Source: Allopusillimonas ginsengisoli (GTDB lineage: Bacteria > Pseudomonadota > Gammaproteobacteria > Burkholderiales > Burkholderiaceae_B). From it: a stretch of 64,000 nucleotides of DNA. The DNA lies in the NCBI GenBank assembly GCA_005239165.1, contig RAPG01000010.1:169123-233122 (forward strand). The letters are read 5' to 3'. The notes under the pieces were generated by a model, which did not search any database, had not been told where the DNA came from, and saw only the letters and a program-made list of their open reading frames with translations. The translations under genes and the position numbers were made by a program. Positions 19,638 through 28,370 of this stretch are shown here, one piece after another; position 1 is the stretch's first letter; every line of letters begins with the position of its first letter.

Positions 19638-19751
19638 TTAGCCCTGACGCTGCTTGTGACGTGGATCAGTGCAAATGACTCGCACCACGCCGTGACGTTT
19701 GATGATCTTGCAGTTGCGGCAGATCCGCTTTACCGATGCCATTACCTTCAT
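19638..19751 (-). CDS. rpmJ: 50S ribosomal protein L36
   Basis: This 37-residue protein starts [14 protein letters not shown] and ends DPRHKQRQG. It carries the complete zinc-ribbon ligand set Cys11, Cys14, Cys27 and His32, so it is the zinc-binding form that can be replaced by a zinc-free paralogue during zinc shortage. It lies between infA and rpsM. Confidence 0.95.
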   Translation of the reverse strand: MKVMASVKRICRNCKIIKRHGVVRVICTDPRHKQRQG

Positions 19752-19782
19752 GGTTGACTCCTAGTTTCCTTTAACCGGCCGC

Positions 19783-20001
19783 TTATTTAGAGCGGAAGAC
19801 AATCCTGGCGCGAGACAGGTCATAGGGTGTTAATTCCACTGTGACCTTGTCGCCCGGCAGGATCCGGATGTAATGCATGCGCATCTTGCCCGAGATATGG
19901 CCGAGAACAATATGGCCGTTTTCCAGCTTGACGCGAAATGTTGCGTTGGGAAGGTTCTCGAGAACCTCGCCCTGCATTTGTATGACGTCGTCTTTTGTCA
20001 T
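19783..20001 (-). CDS. infA: Translation initiation factor IF-1
   Basis: This 72-residue OB-fold protein occupies the ribosomal A site during initiation together with IF2 and IF3. [19 protein letters not shown] and the core [20 protein letters not shown] are characteristic. It is only 7 bases after secY and 31 before rpmJ. A secY-infA-rpmJ order is common in Betaproteobacteria, whereas infA lies elsewhere in Escherichia coli. This supports the taxonomic placement. Confidence 0.96.
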   Translation of the reverse strand: MTKDDVIQMQGEVLENLPNATFRVKLENGHIVLGHISGKMRMHYIRILPGDKVTVELTPYDLSRARIVFRSK

Positions 20002-20008
20002 TATCTAT

Positions 20009-21334
20009 TTACCGCATTGGCATTCCCGCACCCTTGAAGTTCGCCTTCTTGAGCAGCGAGTCGTACTGGTGGGACATCATGTAGGCCTGAGCCTGTGCCA
20101 TGAAGTCCATGGTCACCACCACGATAATTAACAAAGAGGTTCCACCAAAATAAAACGGTACATTCCAGCGCGCCTGCATCAGCTCTGGCAAGAGGCAGAC
20201 TACAGTAATGTAGATAGCACCAGCCAGGGTCAGACGCATTAATATCTTGTCGATATAGCGACCTGTCTGCTCGCCCGGTCGAATACCCGGAACAAACGCA
20301 CCGCTTTTCTTCAGGTTGTCTGCTGTTTCACGACTATTAAACACCAGCGCTGTATAGAAAAAGCAAAAGAAGATAATTAGTGCAGCATAAAGCGTAATGT
20401 AAAGCGGTTGCCCAGGCGACAACGCCGCAGCCATGTCACCCAGCCAACGCATGTTGGGGTTGCTGAAAAACCAGCTGGTGACGGTAGCAGGCAACAGAAT
20501 GATCGACGAAGCAAAAATGGGCGGAATTACACCGGACATATTAAGCTTGAGGGGCAGATGCGAACTTTGCCCACCGTAGATCTTGTTGCCAACCTGGCGT
20601 TTAGCGTAGTTAACCGTGACACGACGTTGACCACGCTCGACGAACACGACGAAATAGGTAACGAGGATCACCAGTGCGAAGATGAACAGCGCCGATAGTA
20701 CAGACATGGCATCAGTGCGGACCAGATCCAGCATGCCCGTAAGCGCGCTGGGCAAGCCTGCCACAATGCCCGCGAAAATCAGTATGGAAATACCATTGCC
20801 GATGCCGCGTTCGGTAATCTGTTCGCCCAACCACATGATGAACATGGTGCCGGTAACCAGGGTGACGATGGTGGTAAACCGGAAGAGCATACCCGGGTCA
20901 ATGACCAACCCCGGTTGCGACTCGAGCGCAACCGAAATACCAATGGCCTGGAACAAGGCCAGAAACACCGTGCCGTAGCGGGTGTACTGGGTAATCTTGC
21001 GCCGTCCGGATTCGCCTTCTTTCTTAATGGCTTCAAGCGTTGGCACCACGACTGCCATCAACTGCATAATGATGGAGGCCGAGATGTAAGGCATGATGCC
21101 CAAGGCAAACACCGAGAACCGTTGGAGCGCCCCGCCGGAGAACATGTTGAACAGACCCAGAATACCGCTCTGGTTCTGCTGGAACATGTCGGCCAGCGCG
21201 TCGGGGTTGATACCCGGTACGGGTATGTGCGTGCCCAACCGGTAGACAACCAGGGCGAGCAACAGGAAGATGACGCGACGCTTGAGATCGCCGTATCGCG
21301 GACCTGTTTTACTCTGAGCCTGTGCTTTAGCCAC
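20009..21334 (-). CDS. secY: Preprotein translocase subunit SecY
   Basis: This 441-residue channel protein of the Sec translocon has ten predicted membrane helices. Visible landmarks are the N-terminal [20 protein letters not shown], the plug region after [20 protein letters not shown], and the cytoplasmic loop [16 protein letters not shown] that contacts the ribosome and SecA. It sits between rplO and infA, ten bases after rplO. Inner-membrane location is certain from the family. Confidence 0.97.
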   Translation of the reverse strand: MAKAQAQSKTGPRYGDLKRRVIFLLLALVVYRLGTHIPVPGINPDALADMFQQNQSGILGLFNMFSGGALQRFSVFALGIMPYISASIIMQLMAVVVPTLEAIKKEGESGRRKITQYTRYGTVFLALFQAIGISVALESQPGLVIDPGMLFRFTTIVTLVTGTMFIMWLGEQITERGIGNGISILIFAGIVAGLPSALTGMLDLVRTDAMSVLSALFIFALVILVTYFVVFVERGQRRVTVNYAKRQVGNKIYGGQSSHLPLKLNMSGVIPPIFASSIILLPATVTSWFFSNPNMRWLGDMAAALSPGQPLYITLYAALIIFFCFFYTALVFNSRETADNLKKSGAFVPGIRPGEQTGRYIDKILMRLTLAGAIYITVVCLLPELMQARWNVPFYFGGTSLLIIVVVTMDFMAQAQAYMMSHQYDSLLKKANFKGAGMPMR

Positions 21335-21343
21335 CGTTACCCC

Positions 21344-21784
21344 TTAAGCCAGCGAGCCGCCGGCTGCTTCAATTGCGACGCGAGCGCCGGCTGTTGCAGC
21401 AATACCTTTGAGCGTAACCTTGCGGGACAGATCGCCCGACTTGATTACTTTGGCGTAGCGCACGGACTGGCCCACGATGCCGGCTTGCTTGAGCACTTGC
21501 ACGTCGATTTCATCGACTGGCAGTGCCTGCAGATCGGACAGGCGAACCTGAGCCGTCAGGCGCTTGGTCAGCGAGGTGAATCCACGCTTGGGCAGGCGAC
21601 GCTGAAGCGGCATCTGGCCGCCTTCGAAGCCAACCTTGTGGAAGCCACCAGTACGGGACTTTTGACCCTTGTGACCACGGCCGGCGGTTTTGCCAAAGCC
21701 GGAGCCTATGCCGCGGCCCACGCGACGACGCGCGCGCTTGCTGCCTTCGGCCGGGCTTAGCGTATTAAGTTGAGTTTCTGACAT
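21344..21784 (-). CDS. rplO: 50S ribosomal protein L15
   Basis: This 146-residue protein acts late in large-subunit assembly. It has the glycine- and arginine-rich N-terminal extension ([20 protein letters not shown]) that enters the rRNA core, followed by [17 protein letters not shown] and a globular C-terminal part. It lies between rpmD (10 bases upstream) and secY. Confidence 0.97.
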   Translation of the reverse strand: MSETQLNTLSPAEGSKRARRRVGRGIGSGFGKTAGRGHKGQKSRTGGFHKVGFEGGQMPLQRRLPKRGFTSLTKRLTAQVRLSDLQALPVDEIDVQVLKQAGIVGQSVRYAKVIKSGDLSRKVTLKGIAATAGARVAIEAAGGSLA

Positions 21785-21794
21785 CTCGATTCCT

Positions 21795-21980
21795 TCAGGC
21801 TTCCGAGACGGTGACCAGGTAATCCACTTTACGGATCATCCCACGCACCTCGGGCGTATCGACTAATACGCGGCTGCTATTTACACGCCCCAGACCCAGG
21901 CCGCGAACGGTATCGCGATGAGACTGTTTGGTGCCGATAACAGAGCGCACGAGAGTAACTTTGATTTCTTTCTGTGCCAT
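21795..21980 (-). CDS. rpmD: 50S ribosomal protein L30
   Basis: This 61-residue protein is of the short bacterial form and contains [19 protein letters not shown] and the ending [13 protein letters not shown]. It lies three bases after rpsE and before rplO. Many bacteria have lost L30; here it is complete. Confidence 0.95.
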   Translation of the reverse strand: MAQKEIKVTLVRSVIGTKQSHRDTVRGLGLGRVNSSRVLVDTPEVRGMIRKVDYLVTVSEA

Positions 21981-21983
21981 GAC

Positions 21984-22502
21984 TTACCCCAGAATGTCTT
22001 CTACCGACTTGCCGCGCTTGGCAGCAATTTCGGAAGGAGTCGAGCAGGCACGCAGGCCGTTAAGGGTTGCGCGGACCATGTTGTAAGGATTGCTGGAGCC
22101 GAGGCTTTTTGCAACCACGTTACGTACGCCCATTACTTCAAAAATAGCGCGCATGGGGCCGCCGGCGATAACGCCAGTACCTTCTGCGGCCGGTGAAATG
22201 AGCACCTTGGAGGCGCCGTGCTGACCGACAACGGTGTGATGAATCGTGCCATTTTTGAGCGGCACTTTGTAGAGACCGCGACGAGCCTGTTCCATTGCTT
22301 TTTGTACAGCAACGGGCACTTCACGGGCTTTACCTTTGCCCATGCCGATGCGGCCGTCGCCATCGCCAACCACGCTCAGCGCTGCGAAGCTCATGGTGCG
22401 ACCACCCTTCACTACTTTGCTGACACGGTTGACCGCGATCATTTTTTCGCGAAAGCCGTCGTCGCGCTCGTCGGCGGCGTGTTTGCCTTGTGCTTTAGCC
22501 AT
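21984..22502 (-). CDS. rpsE: 30S ribosomal protein S5
   Basis: This 172-residue protein influences decoding accuracy and mRNA entry. The double-stranded-RNA-binding-like domain includes [19 protein letters not shown] and the conserved [16 protein letters not shown], and the C-terminal domain includes [20 protein letters not shown]. The Gly-Arg loop associated with spectinomycin response ([10 protein letters not shown]) looks normal. It lies between rplR and rpmD. Confidence 0.97.
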   Translation of the reverse strand: MAKAQGKHAADERDDGFREKMIAVNRVSKVVKGGRTMSFAALSVVGDGDGRIGMGKGKAREVPVAVQKAMEQARRGLYKVPLKNGTIHHTVVGQHGASKVLISPAAEGTGVIAGGPMRAIFEVMGVRNVVAKSLGSSNPYNMVRATLNGLRACSTPSEIAAKRGKSVEDILG

Positions 22503-22514
22503 TTGACAATTCCT

Positions 22515-22880
22515 TTAGAACTTCAGGCCGGCTTCACGCGCGGCTTCGGCCAACGCCTTGACGCGGCCATGATAACGGAAGCCCGAACGATCAAATGCTA
22601 CCAGCTCGATACCGGCGGCTTTTGCTTTTTCGGCGACGCGCTTGCCAACCAGGCCAGCAGCGGCTGTATCGCCACCGTTGGCTTTGTTGCTGGCCAGCTC
22701 TTTGCGCAGCTCTGGCTCCAGCGTCGAAGCGCTGACGAGCACACGATCGCCTTCCGGCGAAATGATGTTTGCATAGATGTGCGTGTTGGAGCGGTATACC
22801 GACAAACGGTGTACACGCAGCTCGGAGATTTTCCGGCGGGTCGCAACTGCACGACGCAAACGAGATATTTTCTTGTCCAT
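22515..22880 (-). CDS. rplR: 50S ribosomal protein L18
   Basis: This 121-residue protein binds 5S rRNA with L5 and forms part of the central protuberance. [18 protein letters not shown] begins the basic N-terminus, and [20 protein letters not shown] ends the conserved core. It lies between rplF (21 bases upstream) and rpsE (12 bases downstream). Confidence 0.97.
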   Translation of the reverse strand: MDKKISRLRRAVATRRKISELRVHRLSVYRSNTHIYANIISPEGDRVLVSASTLEPELRKELASNKANGGDTAAAGLVGKRVAEKAKAAGIELVAFDRSGFRYHGRVKALAEAAREAGLKF

Positions 22881-22901
22881 GATTCGTCCTTGCCTGCGCG
22901 C

Positions 22902-23435
22902 TTATTTCTTCTTGGTTTCTTTGATGATGACGCGCTCATCGGCATAACGCACGCCCTTGCCCTTGTAGGGTTCGGGTTGACGATATGCACGAATTTCAGC
23001 GGCCACCTGACCAACGACCTGTTTGTCGGAACCCTTGATGACGATTTCCGTCTGGGTAGGACACTCGGCCTTGATGCCTTCAGGCAGTTGGTGCACGATG
23101 TCGTGCGAGAAACCAAGCTGAAGCTTCACGGCATTGCCCTGAACCTGAGCGCGGAAACCCACGCCGACCAGATTCAGCTTGCGTTCGAAACCTTTGCTGA
23201 CGCCTGTAACCATGTTGGCGACAAGTGCGCGCATGGTGCCCGACATGGCCTTGGCCTGACGGGAATCGTTGGCAACAGCAACGGAAAGCTGGTTGTCTTC
23301 TTGACGGATGACCACATCGTCGGTAACAAACTGCTGCAGCGAACCCAGAGGGCCTTTTACAACAATCTGACCAGCACTAATGGTGGCTTCTACGCCTTGG
23401 GGTACGGGTACGGGGTACTTAGCGATACGTGACAT
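22902..23435 (-). CDS. rplF: 50S ribosomal protein L6
   Basis: This 177-residue protein near the factor-binding site contains two tandem L6 folds. The first covers about residues 10-82 ([16 protein letters not shown]). The second starts near residue 90 and has the conserved ending [20 protein letters not shown]. Both halves are intact. It lies between rpsH and rplR. Confidence 0.97.
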   Translation of the reverse strand: MSRIAKYPVPVPQGVEATISAGQIVVKGPLGSLQQFVTDDVVIRQEDNQLSVAVANDSRQAKAMSGTMRALVANMVTGVSKGFERKLNLVGVGFRAQVQGNAVKLQLGFSHDIVHQLPEGIKAECPTQTEIVIKGSDKQVVGQVAAEIRAYRQPEPYKGKGVRYADERVIIKETKKK

Positions 23436-23445
23436 ATGATTCTCC

Positions 23446-23841
23446 TTATGCCACGTAGCAAAGTACTTCGCCGCCCACGCCCGTGGCGCGCGCCTTGCGA
23501 TCAGTCATGACACCGCGCGGTGTCGACACGATTGCAACACCCAGGCCATTCATAACGTGAGGAATGGATTTGCTGCCTTTGTAGATGCGCAGCCCAGGGC
23601 GTGAAACACGGTCGATACGCTCGATGACCGGACGGCCAGCGTAATATTTTAGGGTGATCTCGAGAACCGGCTTAGCCTGGTCGCCCGTGATCTGAAAACT
23701 GTCGATATAGCCTTCGTCTTTCAGCACGGCAGCAATAGCTACCTTAAGCTTCGAGGAGGGCATGCTTACCGACGTTTTGTTAACCATTTGCGCATTACGC
23801 ACACGGGTCAACATGTCGGCGATGGGATCGCTCATGCTCAT
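23446..23841 (-). CDS. rpsH: 30S ribosomal protein S8
   Basis: This 131-residue protein binds the central domain of 16S rRNA and in Escherichia coli represses the spc operon by binding near rpl[17 protein letters not shown] begins it and [20 protein letters not shown] ends it. There are two adjacent in-frame ATG codons; the first (23841) has AGGAGA eight bases upstream and is preferred. Confidence 0.97.
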   Translation of the reverse strand: MSMSDPIADMLTRVRNAQMVNKTSVSMPSSKLKVAIAAVLKDEGYIDSFQITGDQAKPVLEITLKYYAGRPVIERIDRVSRPGLRIYKGSKSIPHVMNGLGVAIVSTPRGVMTDRKARATGVGGEVLCYVA

Positions 23842-23852
23842 GTGTATTTCTC

Positions 23853-24158
23853 CTACCAGCTGGCTTTGGTCATGCCGGGCACTTCGCCACGCAGCGCCAT
23901 TTCGCGCAACTTGTGACGAGTAAGACCGAACATACTATATACGCCACGCGCGCGGCCCGTAACCACACAGCGGTTGCGCTGGCGGGTGGGATTGGAATTA
24001 CGCGGCAGTTGCTGCAATTGCAGCCTGGCCTGATAGCGTTCTTCGTCGGTCTTGCTTTGATCGTCGATGATTGCTTTGAGGGCCGCACGCTTGGGAGCGT
24101 ACTTTTCTGCCAGCTTGGCGCGTTTGATATCGCGATTGATGAGTGAAAGTTTTGCCAC
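23853..24158 (-). CDS. rpsN: 30S ribosomal protein S14 (zinc-free long form)
   Basis: This 101-residue protein of the small-subunit head is the long S14 form. The CXXC zinc pairs of the short form are absent; only one Cys is seen, in [20 protein letters not shown]. The ending [11 protein letters not shown] is typical. It is immediately after rplE (11 bases) and before rpsH. Confidence 0.96.
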   Translation of the reverse strand: MAKLSLINRDIKRAKLAEKYAPKRAALKAIIDDQSKTDEERYQARLQLQQLPRNSNPTRQRNRCVVTGRARGVYSMFGLTRHKLREMALRGEVPGMTKASW

Positions 24159-24169
24159 GTCATCGCCCC

Positions 24170-24709
24170 TTAATTACGAAACGGGAAGCTGAAGGCTGTA
24201 AGCAACGCCTTGGCTTCTTCGTCAGTCTCGGCAGAAGTGGTAATGCTGATGTTCATACCACGCACTGCGTCGATCTTGTCATATTCGATTTCGGGGAAAA
24301 TGAGCTGCTCTTTCACCCCGATGTTGTAGTTGCCACGGCCATCAAACGCACGACCCGACACCCCGCGGAAGTCACGAACGCGTGGCAGGGCCACAGCGAT
24401 CAGACGATCGAGGAATTCGTACATACGCTTGCCACGCAGTGTAACCATGCAACCAATTGGGTAGTCTTCACGGATTTTGAAGCCCGCGATAGCCTTGCGC
24501 GTCTTGGTTACAACGGGCTTCTGGCCCGCGATCTTGGTGAGATCGGCGACAGCGTGCTCAATAACCTTTTTGTCGGCCACTGCTTCAGAAACACCCATGT
24601 TCAGGGTGATTTTCTTGATACGCGGTACTTGCATGACGCTTTTGTAGCCAAACTTGGCCTGCAGGTCGCTGGCAACCTTGCTGTTGTAAAACTCTTGTAA
24701 ACGAGCCAT
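24170..24709 (-). CDS. rplE: 50S ribosomal protein L5
   Basis: This 179-residue protein binds 5S rRNA and contacts P-site tRNA. Landmarks are [19 protein letters not shown], the [19 protein letters not shown] segment and [19 protein letters not shown] near the end. It follows rplX by 3 bases. In Escherichia coli the S8 repressor site lies at the start of this gene; whether the fold is kept here was not established. Confidence 0.97.
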   Translation of the reverse strand: MARLQEFYNSKVASDLQAKFGYKSVMQVPRIKKITLNMGVSEAVADKKVIEHAVADLTKIAGQKPVVTKTRKAIAGFKIREDYPIGCMVTLRGKRMYEFLDRLIAVALPRVRDFRGVSGRAFDGRGNYNIGVKEQLIFPEIEYDKIDAVRGMNISITTSAETDEEAKALLTAFSFPFRN

Positions 24710-24712
24710 GTT

Positions 24713-25042
24713 CTACGCCCCTTTAGCCTTGGCGCCAACGACAGCGCCGCTGGAACGGAATATACGGACCTTGTTGCCATCCTCAACCTTGACGCCTACC
24801 CGATCACCTTTGCCGGTTTCGGCATTGAAGAGAGCAACGTTGGAGATATGGATGGGCATGGTCTTATCGACGATGCCGCCCTGCGTGCCGGCCATTGGAT
24901 TGGCCTTTACATGTTTTTTGACGACATTGATACCCTCGACCAGCACCTTATCGGCGTCGACGAGCTGAAGTACCGTGCCACGGCGTTTTTTGTCGCGACC
25001 AGTCAATACAATGACTTCGTCGCCTTTACGGATTCTTTGCAT
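24713..25042 (-). CDS. rplX: 50S ribosomal protein L24
   Basis: This 109-residue assembly-initiating protein has the KOW motif at its N-terminus ([20 protein letters not shown]). [20 protein letters not shown] is also a family segment. It lies between rplN (11 bases upstream) and rplE. Confidence 0.97.
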   Translation of the reverse strand: MQRIRKGDEVIVLTGRDKKRRGTVLQLVDADKVLVEGINVVKKHVKANPMAGTQGGIVDKTMPIHISNVALFNAETGKGDRVGVKVEDGNKVRIFRSSGAVVGAKAKGA

Positions 25043-25053
25043 GTGATTGCTCC

Positions 25054-25422
25054 TTACAGTACTTCGGGAGCCAGGGACACGATCTTCATGAACTTCTCTG
25101 TACGCAATTCGCGCGTGACAGGGCCGAAGATACGGGTACCGATGGGCTCGAGCTTAGCGTTGAGCAATACAGCGGCGTTGCCGCCAAACTTGATGAGTGA
25201 ACCGTCTTTACGGCGCACACCCTTGGCGGTACGCACAACTACTGCGTTGTAAATTTCGCCTTTTTTAACGCGCCCGCGTGGGGCCGCTTCTTTGACGGAC
25301 ACCTTGATGATGTCGCCGATAGCGGCATAACGGCGCTTCGAGCCGCCTAACACCTTGATACACATGATTGAGCGTGCACCCGTGTTATCGGCCACGTTTA
25401 GCGTGGTCTGCATTTGGATCAT
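25054..25422 (-). CDS. rplN: 50S ribosomal protein L14
   Basis: This 122-residue protein at the subunit interface begins [20 protein letters not shown] and ends with [19 protein letters not shown] residues ([16 protein letters not shown]). AGGAA lies just upstream of the ATG. rplN is normally directly downstream of rpsQ, but here it is the first gene of its unit. Some 436 bp without a gene precede it, and the next gene is a divergent aldehyde dehydrogenase, so the spc operon must have its own promoter in this gap. Confidence 0.97.
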   Translation of the reverse strand: MIQMQTTLNVADNTGARSIMCIKVLGGSKRRYAAIGDIIKVSVKEAAPRGRVKKGEIYNAVVVRTAKGVRRKDGSLIKFGGNAAVLLNAKLEPIGTRIFGPVTRELRTEKFMKIVSLAPEVL

Positions 25423-25858
25423 GATTTTTCCTGTTCCAACTTAGCCGCTAACGGTGTCTCTCGACAACCGCGCAACCAGTTTTGGTCCCGTCAGGTTTAA
25501 ATACACCAGAAGAACTCTGGCGCGCCCAAACCCTGGGTTGAAATCTTGCTAAAAAGCCCGCGTTTTGTGTCGCGTGCTCTGCTTTTTGCCAGCTACCAGG
25601 TAAAGGCACCATCATGATGCTTATTTACGTGTTTCTGCCAGCAAGCTCGATATGTTATTCTATTTTTTTTCTTATGCAAGTCAGGGCGCCCTGACCCTTG
25701 CAAGCTGTGGTTAACTGGCATCATTGACAAGCAGCTGCCCGGTTCAAGGGCATTATAGACGGTTGCACGGTCGCCCCCACGCAACAGGCGCTAAGGCTGT
25801 ACGCGGGTTCAAACACACTTAATTGTTACTTAAAGCACTTAAAGAAGAAGGACGGAGC
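25423..25858. other. Intergenic region between rplN and divergent aldehyde dehydrogenase, probable promoters
   Basis: No gene is visible in these 436 bp. They hold a minus-strand TATAAT (25752-25757), a possible -10 box for the rplN operon without a clear -35. They also hold a perfect 16 bp palindrome (25680-25695) flanked by imperfect CAAG/CTTG arms, and an 8-base T run just left of it. A plus-strand TTGACA (about 25724) could serve the aldehyde dehydrogenase, but no -10 at normal spacing was found. Confidence 0.5.
25680..25695. promoter_or_regulatory. 16 bp perfect palindrome, putative operator
   Basis: GTCAGGGCGCCCTGAC is its own reverse complement and lies between the divergent rplN and aldehyde dehydrogenase starts, about 260 bp from rplN and 165 bp from the dehydrogenase. 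The flanks GCAAG and CTTGC extend the symmetry with a small offset. No T run follows on either strand in the right place, so an operator is more likely than a terminator. The binding protein is unknown. Confidence 0.4.
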
Positions 25859-27286
25859 ATGTACGAGACACTGGCACTCTATATAGACGGCGAATTCGTG
25901 GAAGGCGGAAGCCGCAACACCCAGCCTGTGGTCAACCCCTCCACGCTCGAGGTGCTGGGTCAGTTGCCCCACGCCACCACAGCTGATCTTGACCGGGCCC
26001 TGGCCGCCGCCGAGCGTGCGTTCGCCACCTGGCGCCACAGTTCTCCCATGCAGCGTTCCGAAATCCTGCGTACAGTGGGTCAGCTTTCGCGTGACCGCGC
26101 CGACCAGATCGGGCGCAATCTCACGCTCGATCAAGGCAAGCCTCTGGCCGAAGCCGTGGGCGAAATCGTCGGCTGCGCAGACCACTGCGACTGGCATGCC
26201 GAAGAGTGCCGCCGCATTTACGGGCGTGTGGTGCTGCCGCGCAGCCCTGAAGTACGCCAGCTCGTACTGCGTGAGCCTGTAGGCGTGTGCGCTGCCTTCA
26301 CACCCTGGAATTTCCCATACAACCAGGCCATTCGCAAAATCTGCGCGGCCATCGGTGCGGGTTGCACCATTATTCTCAAAGGGCCCGAAGACGCCCCCAG
26401 CGCCGTCATGGCCATCGCGCGTATGTTCCACGATGCGGGCCTGCCTCCCGGCGTGCTCAATATTGTGTGGGGCGTGCCCGGCGAAATTTCCGATTACCTC
26501 ATCCGCTCCCCTATTGTCCGTAAAGTCTCATTTACTGGCTCAGTTCCTGTAGGCAAACAACTGGCCGCGCTGGCCGGAGCCCACATGAAGCGCATAACCA
26601 TGGAGCTTGGCGGTCACTCGCCGGTTCTGGTGTTCGACGATGCCGATGTCGATCGCGCCGCCCAACAACTTGCTCGCTTCAAGGTGCGCAACGCCGGCCA
26701 GGTCTGCGTCTCGCCCACGCGTTTTTATGTCCATGAAAAGGTCTACGATCAGTTTCTTGAGGGCTTTGTCGGTGCACTCAAAGGCATCAAGGTCGGCGAC
26801 GGTCTTGATCCCGATACGCAGATGGGCCCGCTTGCTCACGAACGCCGTGTACCCACCATGAGCAAGTTTGTAGAAAACGCACTCGAACTGGGCGGTAAAG
26901 TCGTGTTGGGCGGCGAACCAATTGACCGCAGCGGCCACTTTTTTGCCCCTACGGTAATTACCGACATACCCGACCACAGCATGCTGATGACCGAGGAGCC
27001 CTTTGGCCCCATTGCACCTATTACCCGGTTTTCCGACACCGACGATGTAATTCGCAAGGCCAATTCACTGCCCTTCGGCCTGTCATCGTATGTGTTTACC
27101 AACTCGCTGCAAACGGCCACTAAGGCATCCAACAATATTGAAGCCGGTATGGTCAACATTAACCACTTCGGCAGCGCACTGCCCGAAACGCCTTTTGGCG
27201 GCATCAAAGACAGCGGCATCGGCAGTGAGGGTGGCACCGAAACCTTTGAAGGCTACCTGGTGACCAAATTCGTCACACACGTCTGA
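25859..27286 (+). CDS. NAD(P)-dependent aldehyde dehydrogenase family protein
   Basis: This 475-residue member of the aldehyde dehydrogenase superfamily is close to the succinate-semialdehyde/betaine-aldehyde dehydrogenase type. It has the substrate/cofactor segment [20 protein letters not shown], the cofactor glycines in [12 protein letters not shown], the general base Glu in [12 protein letters not shown], and the nucleophile Cys in [12 protein letters not shown]. The C-terminal [17 protein letters not shown] is typical. ATG 25859 with GGAG upstream is the likely start; 12 more residues are possible upstream. It stands alone, ends at a strong terminator and precedes the beta-oxidation operon, so it may oxidise fatty or other aldehydes. 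The substrate cannot be fixed. Confidence 0.88.
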   Translation: MYETLALYIDGEFVEGGSRNTQPVVNPSTLEVLGQLPHATTADLDRALAAAERAFATWRHSSPMQRSEILRTVGQLSRDRADQIGRNLTLDQGKPLAEAVGEIVGCADHCDWHAEECRRIYGRVVLPRSPEVRQLVLREPVGVCAAFTPWNFPYNQAIRKICAAIGAGCTIILKGPEDAPSAVMAIARMFHDAGLPPGVLNIVWGVPGEISDYLIRSPIVRKVSFTGSVPVGKQLAALAGAHMKRITMELGGHSPVLVFDDADVDRAAQQLARFKVRNAGQVCVSPTRFYVHEKVYDQFLEGFVGALKGIKVGDGLDPDTQMGPLAHERRVPTMSKFVENALELGGKVVLGGEPIDRSGHFFAPTVITDIPDHSMLMTEEPFGPIAPITRFSDTDDVIRKANSLPFGLSSYVFTNSLQTATKASNNIEAGMVNINHFGSALPETPFGGIKDSGIGSEGGTETFEGYLVTKFVTHV

Positions 27287-27316
27287 GCCTGAAGGTTTAA
27301 CGGCTTGCTGCACCAT

Positions 27317-27351
27317 CCGCCTGCCCTGAAAGGGGCGGGCGGCTTTTTTTT
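27317..27351 (+). terminator. Rho-independent terminator after aldehyde dehydrogenase
   Basis: CCGCCTGCCC (27317-27326) pairs with GGGCGGGCGG (27333-27342), 10 bp with one G-U, around a 6-base loop and followed by eight T residues (27344-27351). It separates the aldehyde dehydrogenase from the TetR operon. The next ~270 bp up to the operator hold no visible gene. Confidence 0.9.
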
Positions 27352-27618
27352 GAGTCAGCATACCGTTTTGTAGTTTGCCCACACTCACCGCGTCGATAGG
27401 GCTGGTCTGCCACTACACCCCACGCACTCACTTCGCCGCGAACAACTGCAGCGGGAAGACGGTGGTGACGGCAAAGACGGCCGGTTAGCCCTTGCCGGAT
27501 TCGAACTGACCCGATAGGGAAAATGCGTCCCAGACGCCTGCGATAGCAGCGCACACACGTATATCGTGACGTTCTAGGGATTAACCCCTCTATGAATTTT
27601 GCACTGCTCCCCGTAGGA

Positions 27619-27636
27619 TTCAAACAAACGTTTGAA
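27619..27636. promoter_or_regulatory. Palindromic operator in front of the TetR-family gene
   Basis: TTCAAACAAACGTTTGAA has 7 bp symmetric arms (TTCAAAC/GTTTGAA) around AAAC, and its core CAAACGTTTG is a perfect 10 bp palindrome. It ends 14 bases before the ATG of the TetR-family regulator, where an autorepressor would block transcription or initiation of the beta-oxidation operon. This is the expected size for a TetR-family site; binding is inferred. Confidence 0.6.
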
Positions 27637-27650
27637 CTAATCGGGCAGCC

Positions 27651-28370
27651 ATGTCTTCACAACGCACCTCCACTCGCAACACCATTCTCGATGCGGCAGA
27701 GCAACTCTTCGCCGTGCAAGGCCACGACAATACGTCAATGCGACAGATCACCAGCGCCGCAAGCGTCAATCTGTCGTCGGTCAATTACCATTTTGGGTCA
27801 AAAGACGGGCTGGTACAGGCGGTGTTTCAACGTCGCCTCAGGGCTCTCAATGATGAGCGTCTGGCATTGCTCAATGAACTCGAAAACAACGCCAAGGGCG
27901 AAGCGCTCAAGCCCTCGCATGTGCTTGAGGCCTTTTTCAGCCCGCTTGTACTCCATGCCTGTAGCCCCGGGCCTGACGAGCGGGCGTTTGTGCCTTTGCT
28001 TGAACGCAGCATGTCAGATCCCGGTGGTTTCATCAGGGCGGCCATTATCGACGAGCACTCCGAAGTATTCAGTCGGTTCCGGCAGGCTTTGCTCAAGTCG
28101 CTGCCCGACGTGCCTGAAGACGAAATCATCTGGCGCTTTCATTTCATGCTTGGCGCCACGTCTTACGCGATTTCAGGTGCTGAGGCTTTACGTAGTGCCA
28201 TGGACTGGCCCCATCCTCAACAAAAAGAAGCCGAGAGTGCACAAGTTTTGCTCCAGCGGCTCATGAGCTTTCTGCTGGGTGGGCTGCGTGCACCTCTGCC
28301 CAACAGCGGTGCCGTCCCGGCCTGTAACAACATTAACCCCACTGCTACCAACGGCAGGAGTCTTCCATGA
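27651..28370 (+). CDS. TetR/AcrR family transcriptional regulator
   Basis: This 239-residue regulator has an N-terminal TetR helix-turn-helix (about residues 8-55, TRNTILDAAEQLFAVQGHDN followed by SSVNYHFGSKDGLVQAVF). The C-terminal ligand domain resembles the group that controls fatty-acid genes. The gene starts the beta-oxidation operon and overlaps the acyl-CoA dehydrogenase start by 4 bases (ATGA), so the two are translated together. The palindrome 14 bases before its ATG is a likely self-operator. A repressor released by acyl-CoA would fit the operon (compare FadR, PsrA and FabR-type TetR proteins), but the ligand is inferred. Confidence 0.88.
   Translation: MSSQRTSTRNTILDAAEQLFAVQGHDNTSMRQITSAASVNLSSVNYHFGSKDGLVQAVFQRRLRALNDERLALLNELENNAKGEALKPSHVLEAFFSPLVLHACSPGPDERAFVPLLERSMSDPGGFIRAAIIDEHSEVFSRFRQALLKSLPDVPEDEIIWRFHFMLGATSYAISGAEALRSAMDWPHPQQKEAESAQVLLQRLMSFLLGGLRAPLPNSGAVPACNNINPTATNGRSLP

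Noticed and set aside
20915..21760. 281-codon plus-strand frame opposite secY and rplO
   Set aside because: Shadow frame; composition has no membrane or domain pattern of its own.
22218..23432. 404-codon open frame on the plus strand opposite rpsE, rplR and rplF
   Set aside because: It runs antisense to three certain ribosomal genes, has no recognisable domain, and mirrors their codon pattern.
27470..27520. T-arm-like sequence (TTCGAAT context) suggesting a tRNA
   Set aside because: The flanking bases do not form the T stem or a cloverleaf, and there is no acceptor or anticodon arm.
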